Shown piece by piece: positions 1 to 10,628 of a stretch of DNA of 64,000 nt (position 1 is its first letter; each line of letters starts with the position of its first letter). Under the pieces are notes generated by a model. It did not search any database. It was not told the DNA's origin and saw only the letters and a list, made by a program, of their open reading frames with translations. Both the position numbers and the translations under genes were made by a program. Where the stretch lies: assembly GCF_963583255.1 (NCBI RefSeq), contig NC_084819.1, positions 2,673,501-2,737,500 of the forward strand, given 5' to 3'. This DNA comes from Pyrus communis. Lineage: Eukaryota; Streptophyta; Magnoliopsida; Rosales; Rosaceae.

Positions 1-203
1 TCGCGAATAACTTTCGCCTACACACTCATGGAATTTAGTTCTATTTGAAAACACTTGACCTCGAAAGGTCTACGAATTTTAAAAGATTAATTACGAAAAT
101 TTATACCTTGTAACTATTCTAAAATTAACATAATTAGAATAAATTAAAAATAACGTAAATAAATACGTAATTAATAATGAAAATCCAGGGACTAGATTTC
201 ACA
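1..203 (-). repeat. 3' LTR, partial (continues left of the window)
   Basis: On the minus strand the LTR begins TGTGAAATC at position 203, directly after the polypurine tract. The 203 bases align with 6359-6602 of the right LTR, sharing words such as GAAAGGTCTACRAATTTTAA, but with many substitutions and small indels, so the insertion is old. The rest of this LTR lies outside the window. Confidence 0.85.
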
Positions 204-216
204 TCCTTCCCTCTTA
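204..216 (-). other. Polypurine tract of the chromovirus
   Basis: The minus strand reads AAGAGGGAAGGA immediately before the LTR start TGTGAAATC. It lies just 3' of the polyprotein stop codon at 225-227. This is the usual position of the plus-strand priming site in Ty3/gypsy elements. Confidence 0.8.
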
Positions 217-224
217 AAAAGAGT

Positions 225-1345
225 TTAGTCCCCTAAACTCAACGCACCAGAGTCAAACAGATGTGGATAGTGTTGGCGCATCTTGTCCTCCGTCTCCTAA
301 GTCAATTCCTCCACGCCATGATTGTTCCATAACACGCGCACTAAAGAAATAATCTTGGTGATGAGAGCTTTCTTTCTTCGATCGAGGATTTCAATGGGGT
401 ACCCATCATAAGTAAGGTTCTCTATAACCTGAATAGGCCCATATGAAATGACATGAGATGGATCAGTTCGATACTTCCAAAACGAAGATACGTGAAACAT
501 CATATGAATGTGTGATAGCTCTGGCGGTAATGCAATACGATAGGCAACCTTGTCAACTCTCTTTAAGATCTTAAAACGGTCCAATATACCTTGGACTAAG
601 CTTCTTTTACGCCCGAACCTGAGGACGCCTTTCATAGGAAAAACCCGTAAGAAAGCATATTCTCCAACCTCGAATGTCACCTCATGTCTGTAAGGGTTAA
701 CATAACTTTGTTATCGACTCTGAGTTGCTAATAAGCCTGCACAGATCATAGCAACCTTTTCTGCAGCAATTTGCATTAACTCTGGCCCCAACAGTCGATG
801 CTCACCTACCTCATCCCAATACAAATAAGATATGCATCTCCTTCCGTAAAGTGCTTCGTAAGGTGCCATCTGAATACTCGTCTGGTAACTATTATTATAC
901 GCAAATTCAACCAACGACAAATGTTTATCCCAGCTACCTTTCAAATCAAGTACACAAGCTCGAAGCATATCCTTCAAGGTCTGAATAGTGCGCTCTGACT
1001 GATCGTCGGTCTGAGGATGAAAAGTTGTGCTGAAACTTAACTTAGTCCCCATAACATTATGAAGACTACTTAAAAAATAAGAAATGAAACAAGGATCAAG
1101 ATCATAAATGATAGACACTGGAAATGTATGTAACTTCACAATCACATCTAAGAAGAGTCTCGCAAGTCACTCCAGAGTATAAGTCTTCTTAACGGCAAGA
1201 AAGTAACCCAAATGGAATCATGCCTATCTCGAGTCTTCAACAAGCCTGTCATAAAATCCATGGTAATGTGCTCCCACTTCCTCTTGAGAATAAGGAGTGA
1301 TTGAAGTAAGCCTGTGGGCCACTAATGTTCTGATCAATAGGCTTA
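225..1345 (-). pseudogene. Chromovirus integrase plus chromodomain, broken
   Basis: The minus-strand frames show integrase core signatures: KWEHITMDF near 1260 with the first catalytic Asp, FHPQTDDQSERT near 1000, AYNNSYQ and APYEALYGRR near 850-900. Then come the C-terminal region (FEVGEYAFL, VAYRIALPPEL) and a chromodomain with SLVRVLWNNHGVEEL near 300. The expected Trp of the chromodomain end is a TAG stop at 297-299; the same frame then stays open to a genuine-looking stop at 225-227. The N-terminal HHCC zinc finger is absent: the RNase H end runs almost directly into PTGLLQSL just upstream of the core. Several further stops and frameshifts lie between 1146 and 1345. Confidence 0.85.
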
Positions 1346-1379
1346 ATCTTTATCCTCCTCAGATCCTCTTCTAACTAAC

Positions 1380-2990
1380 CAACCTGAAGTGATAAAGCTG
1401 CAACACTAGCAAACCACTTCTTACTCAGAGCATCAGCAACTATATTCGCCTTGCTAGAGAAACTAACAATCATAATCTTTCACCAACTCCAACCACTGTC
1501 TATGTTGTAAGTTTAGCTTCCGCGGAGTGAAGATGTACTTGAGGCTCTTGTGATCGATGTAAATCTCACAAGAATCTCCATAAAGATAATGTCGCCAAAG
1601 CTTTAATGCATAAACCACAACAGCTTGCTCCAAATCATGGTTTGGATAGTTAAGTTCATACGGCTTCAACTGGCGAGAACCATAGGCTACTACCATGTCG
1701 TGCTGCCTCAGAACACAACCTAGTCCCTTACGAGACGCATTGGTGTATACCACAAACCCCCAGAACCAGATGGAAGGTAGACTTGTGTTTGAAAGGTATA
1801 CCACAAACACAAGTCTACCTTTTGAAAGGTATACCGCAAACACAAGTCTACCTTTCAGACTCACTAATGGGGATCCGAGATGAGGACATAGCGAAGACAA
1901 CTTTTCAAACACAAGTCTACCTTTCAACTCCTCAAAGATGGCCTTGCACTTGTCATCCCAAATGAACAAAGTATCCTTCCTCGTCAGTCCCGTCAAAGGA
2001 AGTGTCAATGTTGAGAAACCCGCCATGAATCTCTGTTAATATCCAGCTAAGCCAAAAAACTCTGAATCTCAGTCACTGTAGTAGGTCGACTCCAACCAAC
2101 AACTGCCTCCACCTTCGCAATATCCACCATAATACCATCATGCTAGATCACATGGCCAATGAACTTAACACACTCCAGCCAAAACTCACACTTGCTAAAC
2201 TTAGCTTACAGTTGACAATCTCTCATAGTCTATAGAACAAGTCGGATGTTTCTTGTCCTCAGTTGCACTCTGTGAATAGATTAGGATATCATCAATGAAC
2301 ACCACCACGAACTGATCAATGAATGGTCGGAATACCCGATTCATCAAATCTATGAATGCAGCTGATGCATTTGTCAGGCCAAACGGCAAGACTAAGAACT
2401 CATAGTGACCATAGTGAGTCTGAAAAGTTGTCTTCGCTATGTCCTCATCTCGGATCCTCAATTGATGATAACGAGTCATCAAATCTAGCATACTAAAATA
2501 CTAAGCACCTTGAAGCTGGTCAAATAAGTCATCAATCCTCGGTAGAGGGTACTTATTTTGCATTGTCACCTTATTAAGCTCACGATAATAGATGCACAAA
2601 CGTATAAATCTGTCATTTTTCTTCACAAAGAGAACGAGAGCACCCCAAGGTGAAATACTGGGTCGAATTAAACCTTTATCCAATAACTTCTATAATTGTG
2701 TTTTTAGCTCTCTAAGTTCCAAATGTGCCATATGATACGGAGCCTTAGAAATAGGTGTTGTCTTTGGCATAAGGTCAATATTGAACTTGATCTCCCTCAC
2801 TGAAGGCAAGCTATATAACTCTACAGGAAATACATCAGGGAATTCTCTAACAACTGGAATAACGTTAATCTCAATATTTTTTTGCTCAATGGTTATGACA
2901 TGAGCCAAATAACCCTGACATCCATGGCTCATAAGTCGTCTAGCCTTAGTGACTGATACCATTACTGGTGGTGGAATAGGTTTATGAACT
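1380..2990 (-). pseudogene. Chromovirus reverse transcriptase and RNase H, broken
   Basis: RT motifs on the minus strand include [15 protein letters not shown] (near 2640), [14 protein letters not shown] (near 2520), [16 protein letters not shown] (near 2390) and the catalytic FIDDILIYS (near 2290). The frame then shifts; [11 protein letters not shown] and the thumb motif RPTTVTEIQSFL follow near 2050-2180. RNase H is recognised by [17 protein letters not shown] and VADALSKK (near 1430). The frame is interrupted by stops near 2500 and 2690 and by a rearranged insertion at about 1765-1925. Upstream residues GCQGYLAHV and REFPDVFPVEL mark the PR-RT linker. Confidence 0.88.
1765..1925. repeat. 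Rearranged filler insertion in RNase H with direct and inverted copies
   Basis: The segment has several short copies of AGGTAGACTTGTGTTT in both orientations, alternating with a GTATACC-containing word taken from the adjacent FVVY codons. Positions about 1868-1905 are an inverted copy of the RT segment at about 2420-2457 (shared word GAGATGAGGACATAGCGAAG on opposite strands). The host domain normally has a short linker here, so about 150 bp has been added. Confidence 0.8.
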
Positions 2991-3129
2991 CTAGCAAACT
3001 CAAACTGAGGTCTATCAGGTGGTCGAAACGTTACCACTTTCTCAAAACAATCAAAATTTGCACGATAAATGCCAATAATGACATCTAGATCTCGCATTTG
3101 TTTATCATCTCACCCTGACCTATGCGAGC

Positions 3130-3420
3130 CTCACAAGATCGAACTACTTGGTCAACAATATAAGGCCCCAGAAAAAAGAGTAAAATGCACAAAGACTAAA
3201 CAAAAGTACTTGATATAAAAGAATTCTCGACTCCAAGATCAAACAATGCCCTAGCAGGGAGCAAATCAAGATGAATAATACATATGACTATATTAGGCTC
3301 AACCTCGCCTTCATAGTCAAATAGTACACAAACCCTGCCAACTCGCTGAGAACCCATTTGAGACATCCCAATTCTACTGCTATGGGCCCCAACTTGTTAA
3401 GAACCTTTTCCAAGTTGTTT
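3130..3420 (-). pseudogene. Chromovirus aspartic protease remnant
   Basis: On the minus strand RALFDLGVENSF lies at about 3225-3252. This corresponds to the family active-site stretch where Asp-Ser/Thr-Gly is expected; here the triad reads Asp-Leu-Gly, so the catalytic loop is altered. It sits between the gag zinc knuckle and the RT linker, the usual protease position. No long open frame remains. Confidence 0.65.
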
Positions 3421-3547
3421 GTCGCTATACTGTTCAATCCTTTATTGCCCAATCCTTTACCAGCTCGAGGCCGAAGGTGCTCAAGAAGGCCTACTCTACG
3501 CCGAAGATGTTATTGAACCCCCCAACATCAGCAGTGGGTTTGCCAGC

Positions 3548-5330
3548 TCATCCAGCAGTAGTATGTAGGCAACCTCGTAAAAAGTGACCAGTCTCCCCGC
3601 ACTGATAATAAGTCTTAGAACCATCTCTACATGCATCATAGTGTCGGCGTCCGCAGTGAGCGCAAATCCATGGAATTGTCTTATGTGGCTGGTCTCTGGA
3701 TCCTCTAAAATAACTCTGTGAACGCCTTCCAGAAGAAGTATAGGGTTCGCGCATATATACGCTATGAGTACCTCCTAAAAAATGGCTCTGATGATTCGCC
3801 CTAATAGAATGTTGAGAGCCTCATGTAGAAGTAGCATGGAACTCTCCAAAAGAATTACCCCAATGTCCTCCATGTGATTATCCCTGAGAACCACTAAACG
3901 AGAATCTCTGGCGTTTTTCGAGATTCGCTAAAAAATACATCAAATAAGTGGCACTCTGACCGGGCCCTATTCCTCTGCTCTCCACTCACTCGTGCATCGC
4001 ACTCCTCATTAAGCTCTGATGGACATGATGATCGTTCGCCTGAGTGAATGAAAGAAATCCCTAGACAGATAACAGATTCCTGATACTAAGCTTAAATCCC
4101 CTAATAAGTTTCTTCGTTTTCTTCTCTTTAGAGATGTGCTAAAAGAAACGGTAAAGTCAAGTAAAATGGGCCACATAATCAACAGTCATGTCAGTGCCAT
4201 GCTCAATAATGGCAAACTCAGCCTCCAGCTTATCTTAAAATGACCATGGAAAATACTGCTCAAATAATGCAGTCTGAAACCGCTCCTAAGTAAGAGGTCC
4301 TCTAGCTACGAATAAAGAACGATTGATCTGCCACTATTCATAAGCCTTGCCTGTCAACATATACGTTGCATGCTCTACCTGCTCATCAAGTGAGCATTGC
4401 AGGACGGTGAAAACTCTAGCAATCTAATTGATCGAGGACTCAACCTTCCATGGATCAATACCAATGTTCTAAAAAACGGCCTAGGCATTGGTGACCCGAG
4501 TCGTTTTCTTGCAAATCGGTTGGAAAAATCAGTTGGGCTCTAAGCGGCCGCCTAGGCGGGCTAGGTGGCGCCTAGGCGAGTGAGGCGGCTCTAGGCGATG
4601 CTAGGCGGCTAAAAGTTTTTTTTTTTTTTTTTTTTTTTGAATTTAAAAAAAAATCCTATCCACATTACTATATTTCCTTATTTTCCTCCTATTTTGCATT
4701 TTATGTGGTTTTAAATTGTGAACTTATTACACATGTGTCATCCTATAATACTCCTCACTATGGTTCTATGGCATAAATGCTTGATGTGTTTTTAAATTTT
4801 GGACTTATTGGATACTTTTTTTGCATTTTATTATTCTTTTATTATCTTATCCATGAATTTCATACAAGTTTAATTTTTTGTAAGTGTCAATATGCACCTA
4901 TTTACAAAATATACAATAAATTTACCTAAATCCACCTAGGCACCCGCCTAGCCACCTAGGCGCTAGGTGCTAGCCTGCCGCCCGACTAGCGCCTAGCATT
5001 TTTTAGAACCTTGATCAATACTACCATTGAATGATAGCGACTTATGAGTACGAAACTCTCCATACAAAGACTTCTTCCTAATAGAAGTCACACATACGTG
5101 AGCCTGCATTAGTTATGTCAAATCCTCAATGGCTCGAAAAGCACCTGATCAAATGCAGAGTGCCCTCGTTGGAGACGTCCTCCCTAAGAAGTTGAACAAC
5201 ACCATGTGGGGTCATCATAGTATGTCTGGTGCATAGAAGAATTCAACTTAAGCATGTACACAAAATTCGAGAAACGAATCCACACGACCTAATTAAGGTC
5301 CATTACCCATCCCACCCAAGGCTTCCTCAC
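3548..5330 (-). pseudogene. Chromovirus gag remnant with defective zinc knuckle
   Basis: On the minus strand short stretches match chromovirus gag: FNGSIDPWKVE (split by the MITE), YEWWQINRSLF, FFPWSF-type capsid words and TDMTVDYVAHFTRLYRF, followed by the zinc knuckle at 3569-3611. The knuckle reads YYQCGETGHFLRGC; the first of the four metal ligands (C-X2-C-X4-H-X4-C) is Tyr instead of Cys, consistent with one base change. Many stops interrupt the frame, and an hAT MITE separates the two halves. Confidence 0.75.
4462..5013. mobile_element. hAT-type MITE inserted in gag, with 8-bp target duplication
   Basis: The left end starts CAATGTTCTAAAAAACG and the right end, reverse-complemented, starts CAAGGTTCTAAAAAATG. 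Both termini continue into GC-rich CCTAGGCG-type words, while the 300-bp centre is AT-rich and starts with a 23-base T run at 4616-4638. Identical 8-bp flanks ATCAATAC lie at 4454-4461 and 5014-5021. CA-starting inverted repeats with an 8-bp duplication fit the hAT superfamily. There is no coding capacity. Confidence 0.88.
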
Positions 5331-5360
5331 TCTAAAGTGAAGGTATGAAAACCTAAACCT

Positions 5361-5374
5361 AAGCTCTTATACCA
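5361..5374 (-). other. Primer-binding site (initiator tRNA-Met type)
   Basis: The minus strand reads TGGTATAAGAGCTT next to the inner edge of the right LTR. The family consensus complementary to initiator tRNA-Met begins TGGTATCAGAGC, so this is that site with one mismatch. It sets the LTR/internal border and the direction of the element. Confidence 0.75.
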
Positions 5375-6602
5375 CCAAAAGTTTTCACGCCCAGATCCCG
5401 ACATACGTCCAGGATCAACACTTGATCCAGGGACGTAAGGGACATCTTAACATACGTACAAGATACGAAATGAAATACTAGAACTAATACCTTAAAATAT
5501 ACATAATAGTGGGCTCTACCCCACAAAATATATACAAATTTGTACTCTCAAAATACACAACCTTCACTAAGGCCAAGACAATGCCCATAGGCGCTCAAAA
5601 TATAAGTCCTAAAAGAAATAATACAAGGAAGGATAAAGGGGTAACCTAATCTCTCCAAGTCTCTAATCTCTGCACTTCTACCCTTACCCGCTCCTATTAA
5701 TCTACTCAGGCCTGTCACATGTACAATCAGTGCCTGGAGTCCACTCTAACGAACCCTGGCACAAATATCAAGACGGCAAGTACTATTGTGGCCTGGGGCA
5801 TGGTCTAATTCAACTGGGAAATGGCCTAAAATCACCCTAGACTGTCGGAACCCTAAAATGAGTGTTCTTCGAATCGCTGTCAAATCGAACCTTGACGCCC
5901 CAACCAGTGTTTGGGCCTTGTTCTTGGGTTCAAGGAAAGTCTATTGGTGGCGGTGGTCGAAATAACAAGCTTCAGAAATAGCCAATCATTGTCGAATACT
6001 CTTGAACCTATCGGTAGAGTTCTTCACGAAACCGAAGCCAAATCTCATCGAGTTTGTGTGGAGATTGAAGGGAAAGTGATGTGGCGATGTTTGGTGGTGG
6101 TGGAAGGTCAAGAAAAGTAAAAAAAAATCGACAAAAATCACGTCAGAAATTGCAGTGGGTTCAAGTCAGGAGCCAAGTTGTGAAAGGGCAAATAGGTCGT
6201 GATGGGTTCGCTCATCTCTTCTCTGATTGGTCACTTCACTATCACTCTCTCTCTAATTGGTCCCTCCCCCAAATTAATGGGAGCTTCTACTTATATATTA
6301 AACATATTATTTTTTAATTGAACTTCTAATGTCTGTAACTTCTTCGTTATCACTCTGATTCGTGAACGACTTTCGCCTACGTTCTCATGGAATTGAGTTC
6401 TATTCGAAAACACTAATTGTGATCTTGAAAGGTCTACAAATTTTAAAAGATTAATTATGAAAATTCATACCTTATAACTATACAATTCAAATTCTAAAAT
6501 TAACGGAATTATAATAAAACAATTGTAACATACATACGAAATGCACAATTAAATAATGAAATACGTAATTAATAATGAAATTCCGGGGGCGAGATTTCTC
6601 TT
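5375..6602 (-). repeat. 5' LTR of the chromovirus (right copy)
   Basis: It extends from the primer-binding site to about 6602. The outer 240 bases (6359-6602) match the left LTR fragment at 1-203. The outer terminus reads GAGAAATCTCG on the minus strand where the left LTR has TGTGAAATCTAG, so the terminal TG has been lost and I cannot confirm a target duplication. Length about 1.2 kb. The open frames at 5911-6317 on the plus strand lie wholly inside the LTR and are not genes. Confidence 0.75.
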
Positions 6603-6645
6603 ATACAATAAAGCAGCATATTTGGTGAATTTAGGGTCGTTTGAT

Positions 6646-7905
6646 CAGTGTTTTAAAAAACTCGCCTCGGGGCGCGCCTAGACGGCTGGATTTTCACCTC
6701 TGTTTTGTGGGGGTGGGCGTAGGGCGGCGTTAGGGCGCGCCTAGGCAGCTAAGGTGCGCCCAAGCATTCAACTTGGGCATTTTTTTCCCTTCAAAATTCA
6801 TGTCTTTCTAAAATGCAAGAGTCTTTAATTTAAACGAAGAAGAGAGAGAGTTTCTCTCTCCAAATCCTACGTGACAAAGTCTAACTCTAACTCTTCCTTT
6901 ATTTTCCTTTAAATTCCCTTTAATAATTGCTCCATTAAGCCTGCATTTCCTTTTAAATTCCCTATAATTTCATCAGCAGCCTTTATTTCATTTAAATTCC
7001 CCATAATTTCTCCACTCAACCTTTATTTTCTTTTGAATTTCCCTATAATTGTGACAGTCAGCCATTATTTTCCTTTAAGTTCCCTATAATTGTGGTCACT
7101 CATCCTTATTTCTCTTAAAGTTCTCTATAATTGCTTACAATAAAATAAATAGGCTTAAATGCCAAAATGGTCATTGTGCTATAGCCAAATGGCCAATTTA
7201 GTTCCCATGTTTTTTATTTGGCTAATTTAGTCCTTGTGTTTGTCTCTATTAGCTAATTAAGGACATTTCATTCAATCTCTTTTAAAAAATTCATTAGAAA
7301 AATTATGAGATATAATTACCCTTTCTCTTTACAGAAAAATTCAAATCAATAAGAAAAACACATATAATAGATGAAAAATGATTAAGGTAGTGACATAGAA
7401 AAGATGAGGTAATGTTAAGGAAGAGGTCGGGGAGTTGAGAGGAGAATAAATTTTCTTTTAACTTTTAGTTTTATTTCATTTTATAATATTTTAAATCAAA
7501 TAAATAATTTTGTAAATAAGTTTATAAGAATTTATATATATTTTTTACAAAACTTAGATGGAAGTGTCCCTAATTGGCTAACAAAGATAAATACAATGAC
7601 TAAATTGGCCAAATTGAAAACACATAGACTAAATTGACCCAATGACTAAAACACAGGGACCATTTTAACATTTAAGCCAAATAAATAATTACAACATTTT
7701 AAGATTTTTTGACATAGTAATGAAGAAGATGATATTATCTTTGATTTAGTTATAATTATAGTTTTTTTACAAAGTATTATATCTATAAAATATAATTATA
7801 TATATAATATATATTAAAATTTTAGATACTGTGAGGCTTCATTTCACGTCTAAATGGGACTATCCATGTGACACCTCGCCTATGCCATAGCCTTTTAATA
7901 CATTG
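6646..7905. mobile_element. hAT-like element with degenerate inverted repeats, host of a nested MULE MITE
   Basis: The left terminus is CAGTGTTTTAAAAAACTCGC; the right terminus reverse-complemented is CAATGTATTAAAAGGCTATG. Flanking 8-mers are CGTTTGAT (6638-6645) and CATTTGAT (7906-7913), one CpG-type transition apart. The left end has the same GC-rich CGCCTAGG words as the MITE at 4462-5013, so the two may share a family. Subtracting the nested element leaves about 720 bp. No transposase frame is visible. Confidence 0.65.
7152..7678. mobile_element. MULE-type MITE nested in the hAT element, perfect 9-bp duplication
   Basis: Termini are GGCTTAAATGCCAAAATGG on the left and, reverse-complemented, GGCTTAAATGTTAAAATGG on the right. 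The 9-bp flanks AAATAAATA are identical at 7143-7151 and 7679-7687. Terminal G and a 9-bp duplication are typical of Mutator-like elements. The element is 527 bp, AT-rich and non-coding. Because it lies inside 6646-7905 it is the younger insertion. Confidence 0.85.
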
Positions 7906-7941
7906 CATTTGATTGAACACCCAAAACATGTGATCTTATAC

Positions 7942-8093
7942 GAGAAATTTTTAGTTGTGACAGCTACACAAGTGGTACATCACTTGTTTTAATATGAGTG
8001 GTGAGAAATTTTATTTTTTAAGTTATTAACATTTTAGCACGTATATCCCACCATTTGTATAATGACACATGATGTACCACTGAAAAATCTCTT
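7942..8093. mobile_element. Short MULE-type MITE, perfect 9-bp duplication
   Basis: A 152-bp element whose ends GAGAAATTTTTAGT and (reverse-complemented) AAGAGATTTTTCAGT form imperfect inverted repeats. Identical 9-bp flanks ATCTTATAC lie at 7933-7941 and 8094-8102. It sits 36 bp beyond the preceding hAT element, upstream of the NLR gene. Confidence 0.75.
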
Positions 8094-8102
8094 ATCTTAT
8101 AC

Positions 8103-8646
8103 CAATGAATACTGTTGCAACCTATAAGCCATTCAAAAATTAATATTGGGAAAGCAGCCTAACTAATGAAAATGAGAAGACAACCCACTCATCCCTCTCG
8201 ATTTCTCTACCTGCAATCCCTACAGCTCCATCTCCATCTCTCTAACCCTTCCACTTACTGAATAGCAAATCTCGTACGAACATGTCATACTTGCCTCTGT
8301 TCACGCCCCCCTTTCTCCTTCTCTCTCTGTAACACTTTCCTCACCAAACCTAAACACCTGTCCCTCCATCTCACCGACTGCAACCCGCACCTCTCCCTAG
8401 TCTAAAATGATAATTGCCTACCTACCTTTTACCTCAGGCCGTTGGATCTAAAATCTGGATGGGCATTACGGTCATGTGTACCATTGAATCAGGCCTTCCT
8501 CGTTAACCACCCAGAACAAAGCCCACATTAGGCCCAAACTCACCAATCTTGCCCCCACGAATAGGAATTTTTTTAACAAGGATAGAAATTCTGTAAATAA
8601 ATCAAAATCCCAGCTTAGCTACAATCCACACCCCCCCCCCCCCAAA

Positions 8647-8682
<36 letters not shown>

Positions 8683-9037
8683 AACTTAGACTACGGTAAT
8701 TACAAAATTGCTCGTTTAAACGTATCTAATTTCTCTTTAGGGTTAACGATTTCATTAGTGGGACAAGTTCATTTTCTTCAAAAAGATAGTGGGTTGAATG
8801 CTCTAATATGCAAGCTTACTTAGTTGTATTGTTGTTTACCTGAAAACAAGTGTATTTCTATTTTAATATTGCTTTAATTTTATTTTGAGGAGAGAATAAA
8901 CAAGATTTCTTTTCTTGCACAAATATACGGTGTTAAAACTTTTAGTATATTTCTTTATTTACGTGACAACTTTTGCGACCAGCCTTTAAGACTAACTATT
9001 GTTTTTTTCTACATAATCATTCATATTTATACGCCAG
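8103..9037. other. Upstream region of the NLR gene: no TIR exon visible
   Basis: I read all frames here looking for a TIR domain (aB box of the YDVFLSFRG type) and found none. The stretch holds a pyrimidine-rich segment (8190-8400), a C run (8631-8643) followed by a CT microsatellite (8652-8681), and AT-rich DNA ending in a plausible 3' splice site (TATACGCCAG) at 9037. Confidence 0.6.
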
Positions 9038-10587
9038 GACGGAAGCAAATCTAATTAAGAATGTTGTCGATCATATTTGGACAAACTTGAATTGTGAATC
9101 ATCATGTGATTTAGAGGGCCTGGTTGGAATTGAAAGCCGCATTCAGCAAATTGAATCACGACTGGGCATTGACTCAAATGACGCTTGCATCACTATAGTA
9201 GGTATTTGGGGCATGGGTGGTATTGGCAAGACCACCCTTGCTGAAACTGTATTTCAGATACTCTCTTCTAAATTCGAAGCTTCTTGTTTTCTTAAAAATG
9301 TCAGGGAGAAATCAGAACAACCAAATGGACTAGATTGCCTGCAAAGGAAACTTCTAAGCGACATTTTCAAGGAAGAAGGTCTATCCATAGGATCAACTGG
9401 TGTTCGAAATAGGCTCAGCCGCACAAAGGTCCTTATTGTTCTTGATGATGTGAGTGGTCCAATGCAAGTGCAACGTTTAGCTGGAGATCTTCAGTGGTAT
9501 GGCATTGGAAGTAGAATCATTATCACAAGTAGAGATAAGGACACACTTAGACAAACTGTTGAAGAGGAGAATATCTACGAGGTTGAGGTATTGAAATCGG
9601 ATGACGCACTTCAGCTCTTTTGTTTGCATGCTTTCAAGAATAACACTACTCGTAGAACAGATTATGAGGAGTTGGCAAAAAAGACCGTGGATTATGCTAG
9701 AGGTGTTCCTTTAGCTCTTACAGTTCTGGGGTCCTTGTTCTTCAATTGCAGGAGCAAAGAAGACTGGGAAGATGAATTCAACAAATTGAAACAATCTCCC
9801 AGTGAAGATATCCATAAAGTGTTGAGAATAAGTTATGCTAGATTGGGAAAATATGAGAAGGAGATATTTCTGGATATAGCATGTTTTCATAAAGGGAAGA
9901 AAGTGAATGAGGTAAAACGAATGTTAGACATTCGTGGATTCTTTGCAACATCCGGAATTAGAATTCTCATCGATAGGTCTCTCATATCAGTTGATTCAAA
10001 CAAATGGGGAGGGGACGTCATAGAGATGCACGATTTGCTACAAGAAATGGGAAGGACAATTGTTCAGGAACAATGTATTGAAGATCCTGGTAAACAGAGT
10101 AGGTTGTTCACAAATGAGGATATCTATCGTGTACTGAAGAGTAACACGGTAAGAGCCAAATGCATTCAATCTTTTCTTTTCTTTTCTTTTTTTAAGAAAA
10201 AATAAATAGCAAACTTTAGATGATAACACAACAAAGTAAAACTCATTTATAATAAAGAAGTCAGATTCTTAAAAAAATAATTTGATTGAATTTTTATTGC
10301 AAAAATGTTATTCTTATTATTTATTTATACTATCATTTGTACCATCTCTCTAATAGAGATGGAACCCACATGCGTTAATGGGCCTTATGCTCTATTAGAA
10401 AGATGGTACAAGTGATAGTACAACTCGGTGGTAAGAGCCACTTTGTACTACTATTTAGTGGTATTCTTCTTCACTTGTAAGTGAGAGATCTTAGATTCAA
10501 TTCTCACCAAAGGCGAATTTAAACCACATTATTGCTAGCCTATTGTAAGGTTAAGCTCATCCTCTCCCCTTAATGTAGATAATATCG

Positions 10588-10628
<41 letters not shown>

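Larger units (their letters stand above)
1..6602 (-). mobile_element. Ty3/gypsy chromovirus (Tekay/Del-like), degenerate, cut by window start
   Basis: A nearly full LTR retrotransposon read on the minus strand: right LTR (5' LTR), primer-binding site, gag with a zinc knuckle, protease, reverse transcriptase, RNase H, integrase, C-terminal chromodomain, polypurine tract, then the start of the left LTR. Positions 1-203 repeat 6359-6602 in the same orientation, which identifies the LTR pair. The domain order PR-RT-RH-IN is that of Ty3/gypsy, and the chromodomain after the integrase marks a chromovirus. All coding domains carry stops or frameshifts, so the copy is not autonomous. The clade name is from memory of family motifs; an RT phylogeny would test it. 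Confidence 0.92.

Noticed and set aside
5911..6317. Plus-strand open frames of 69 and 78 codons
   Set aside because: They lie entirely within the retrotransposon LTR and show no codon bias or domain.
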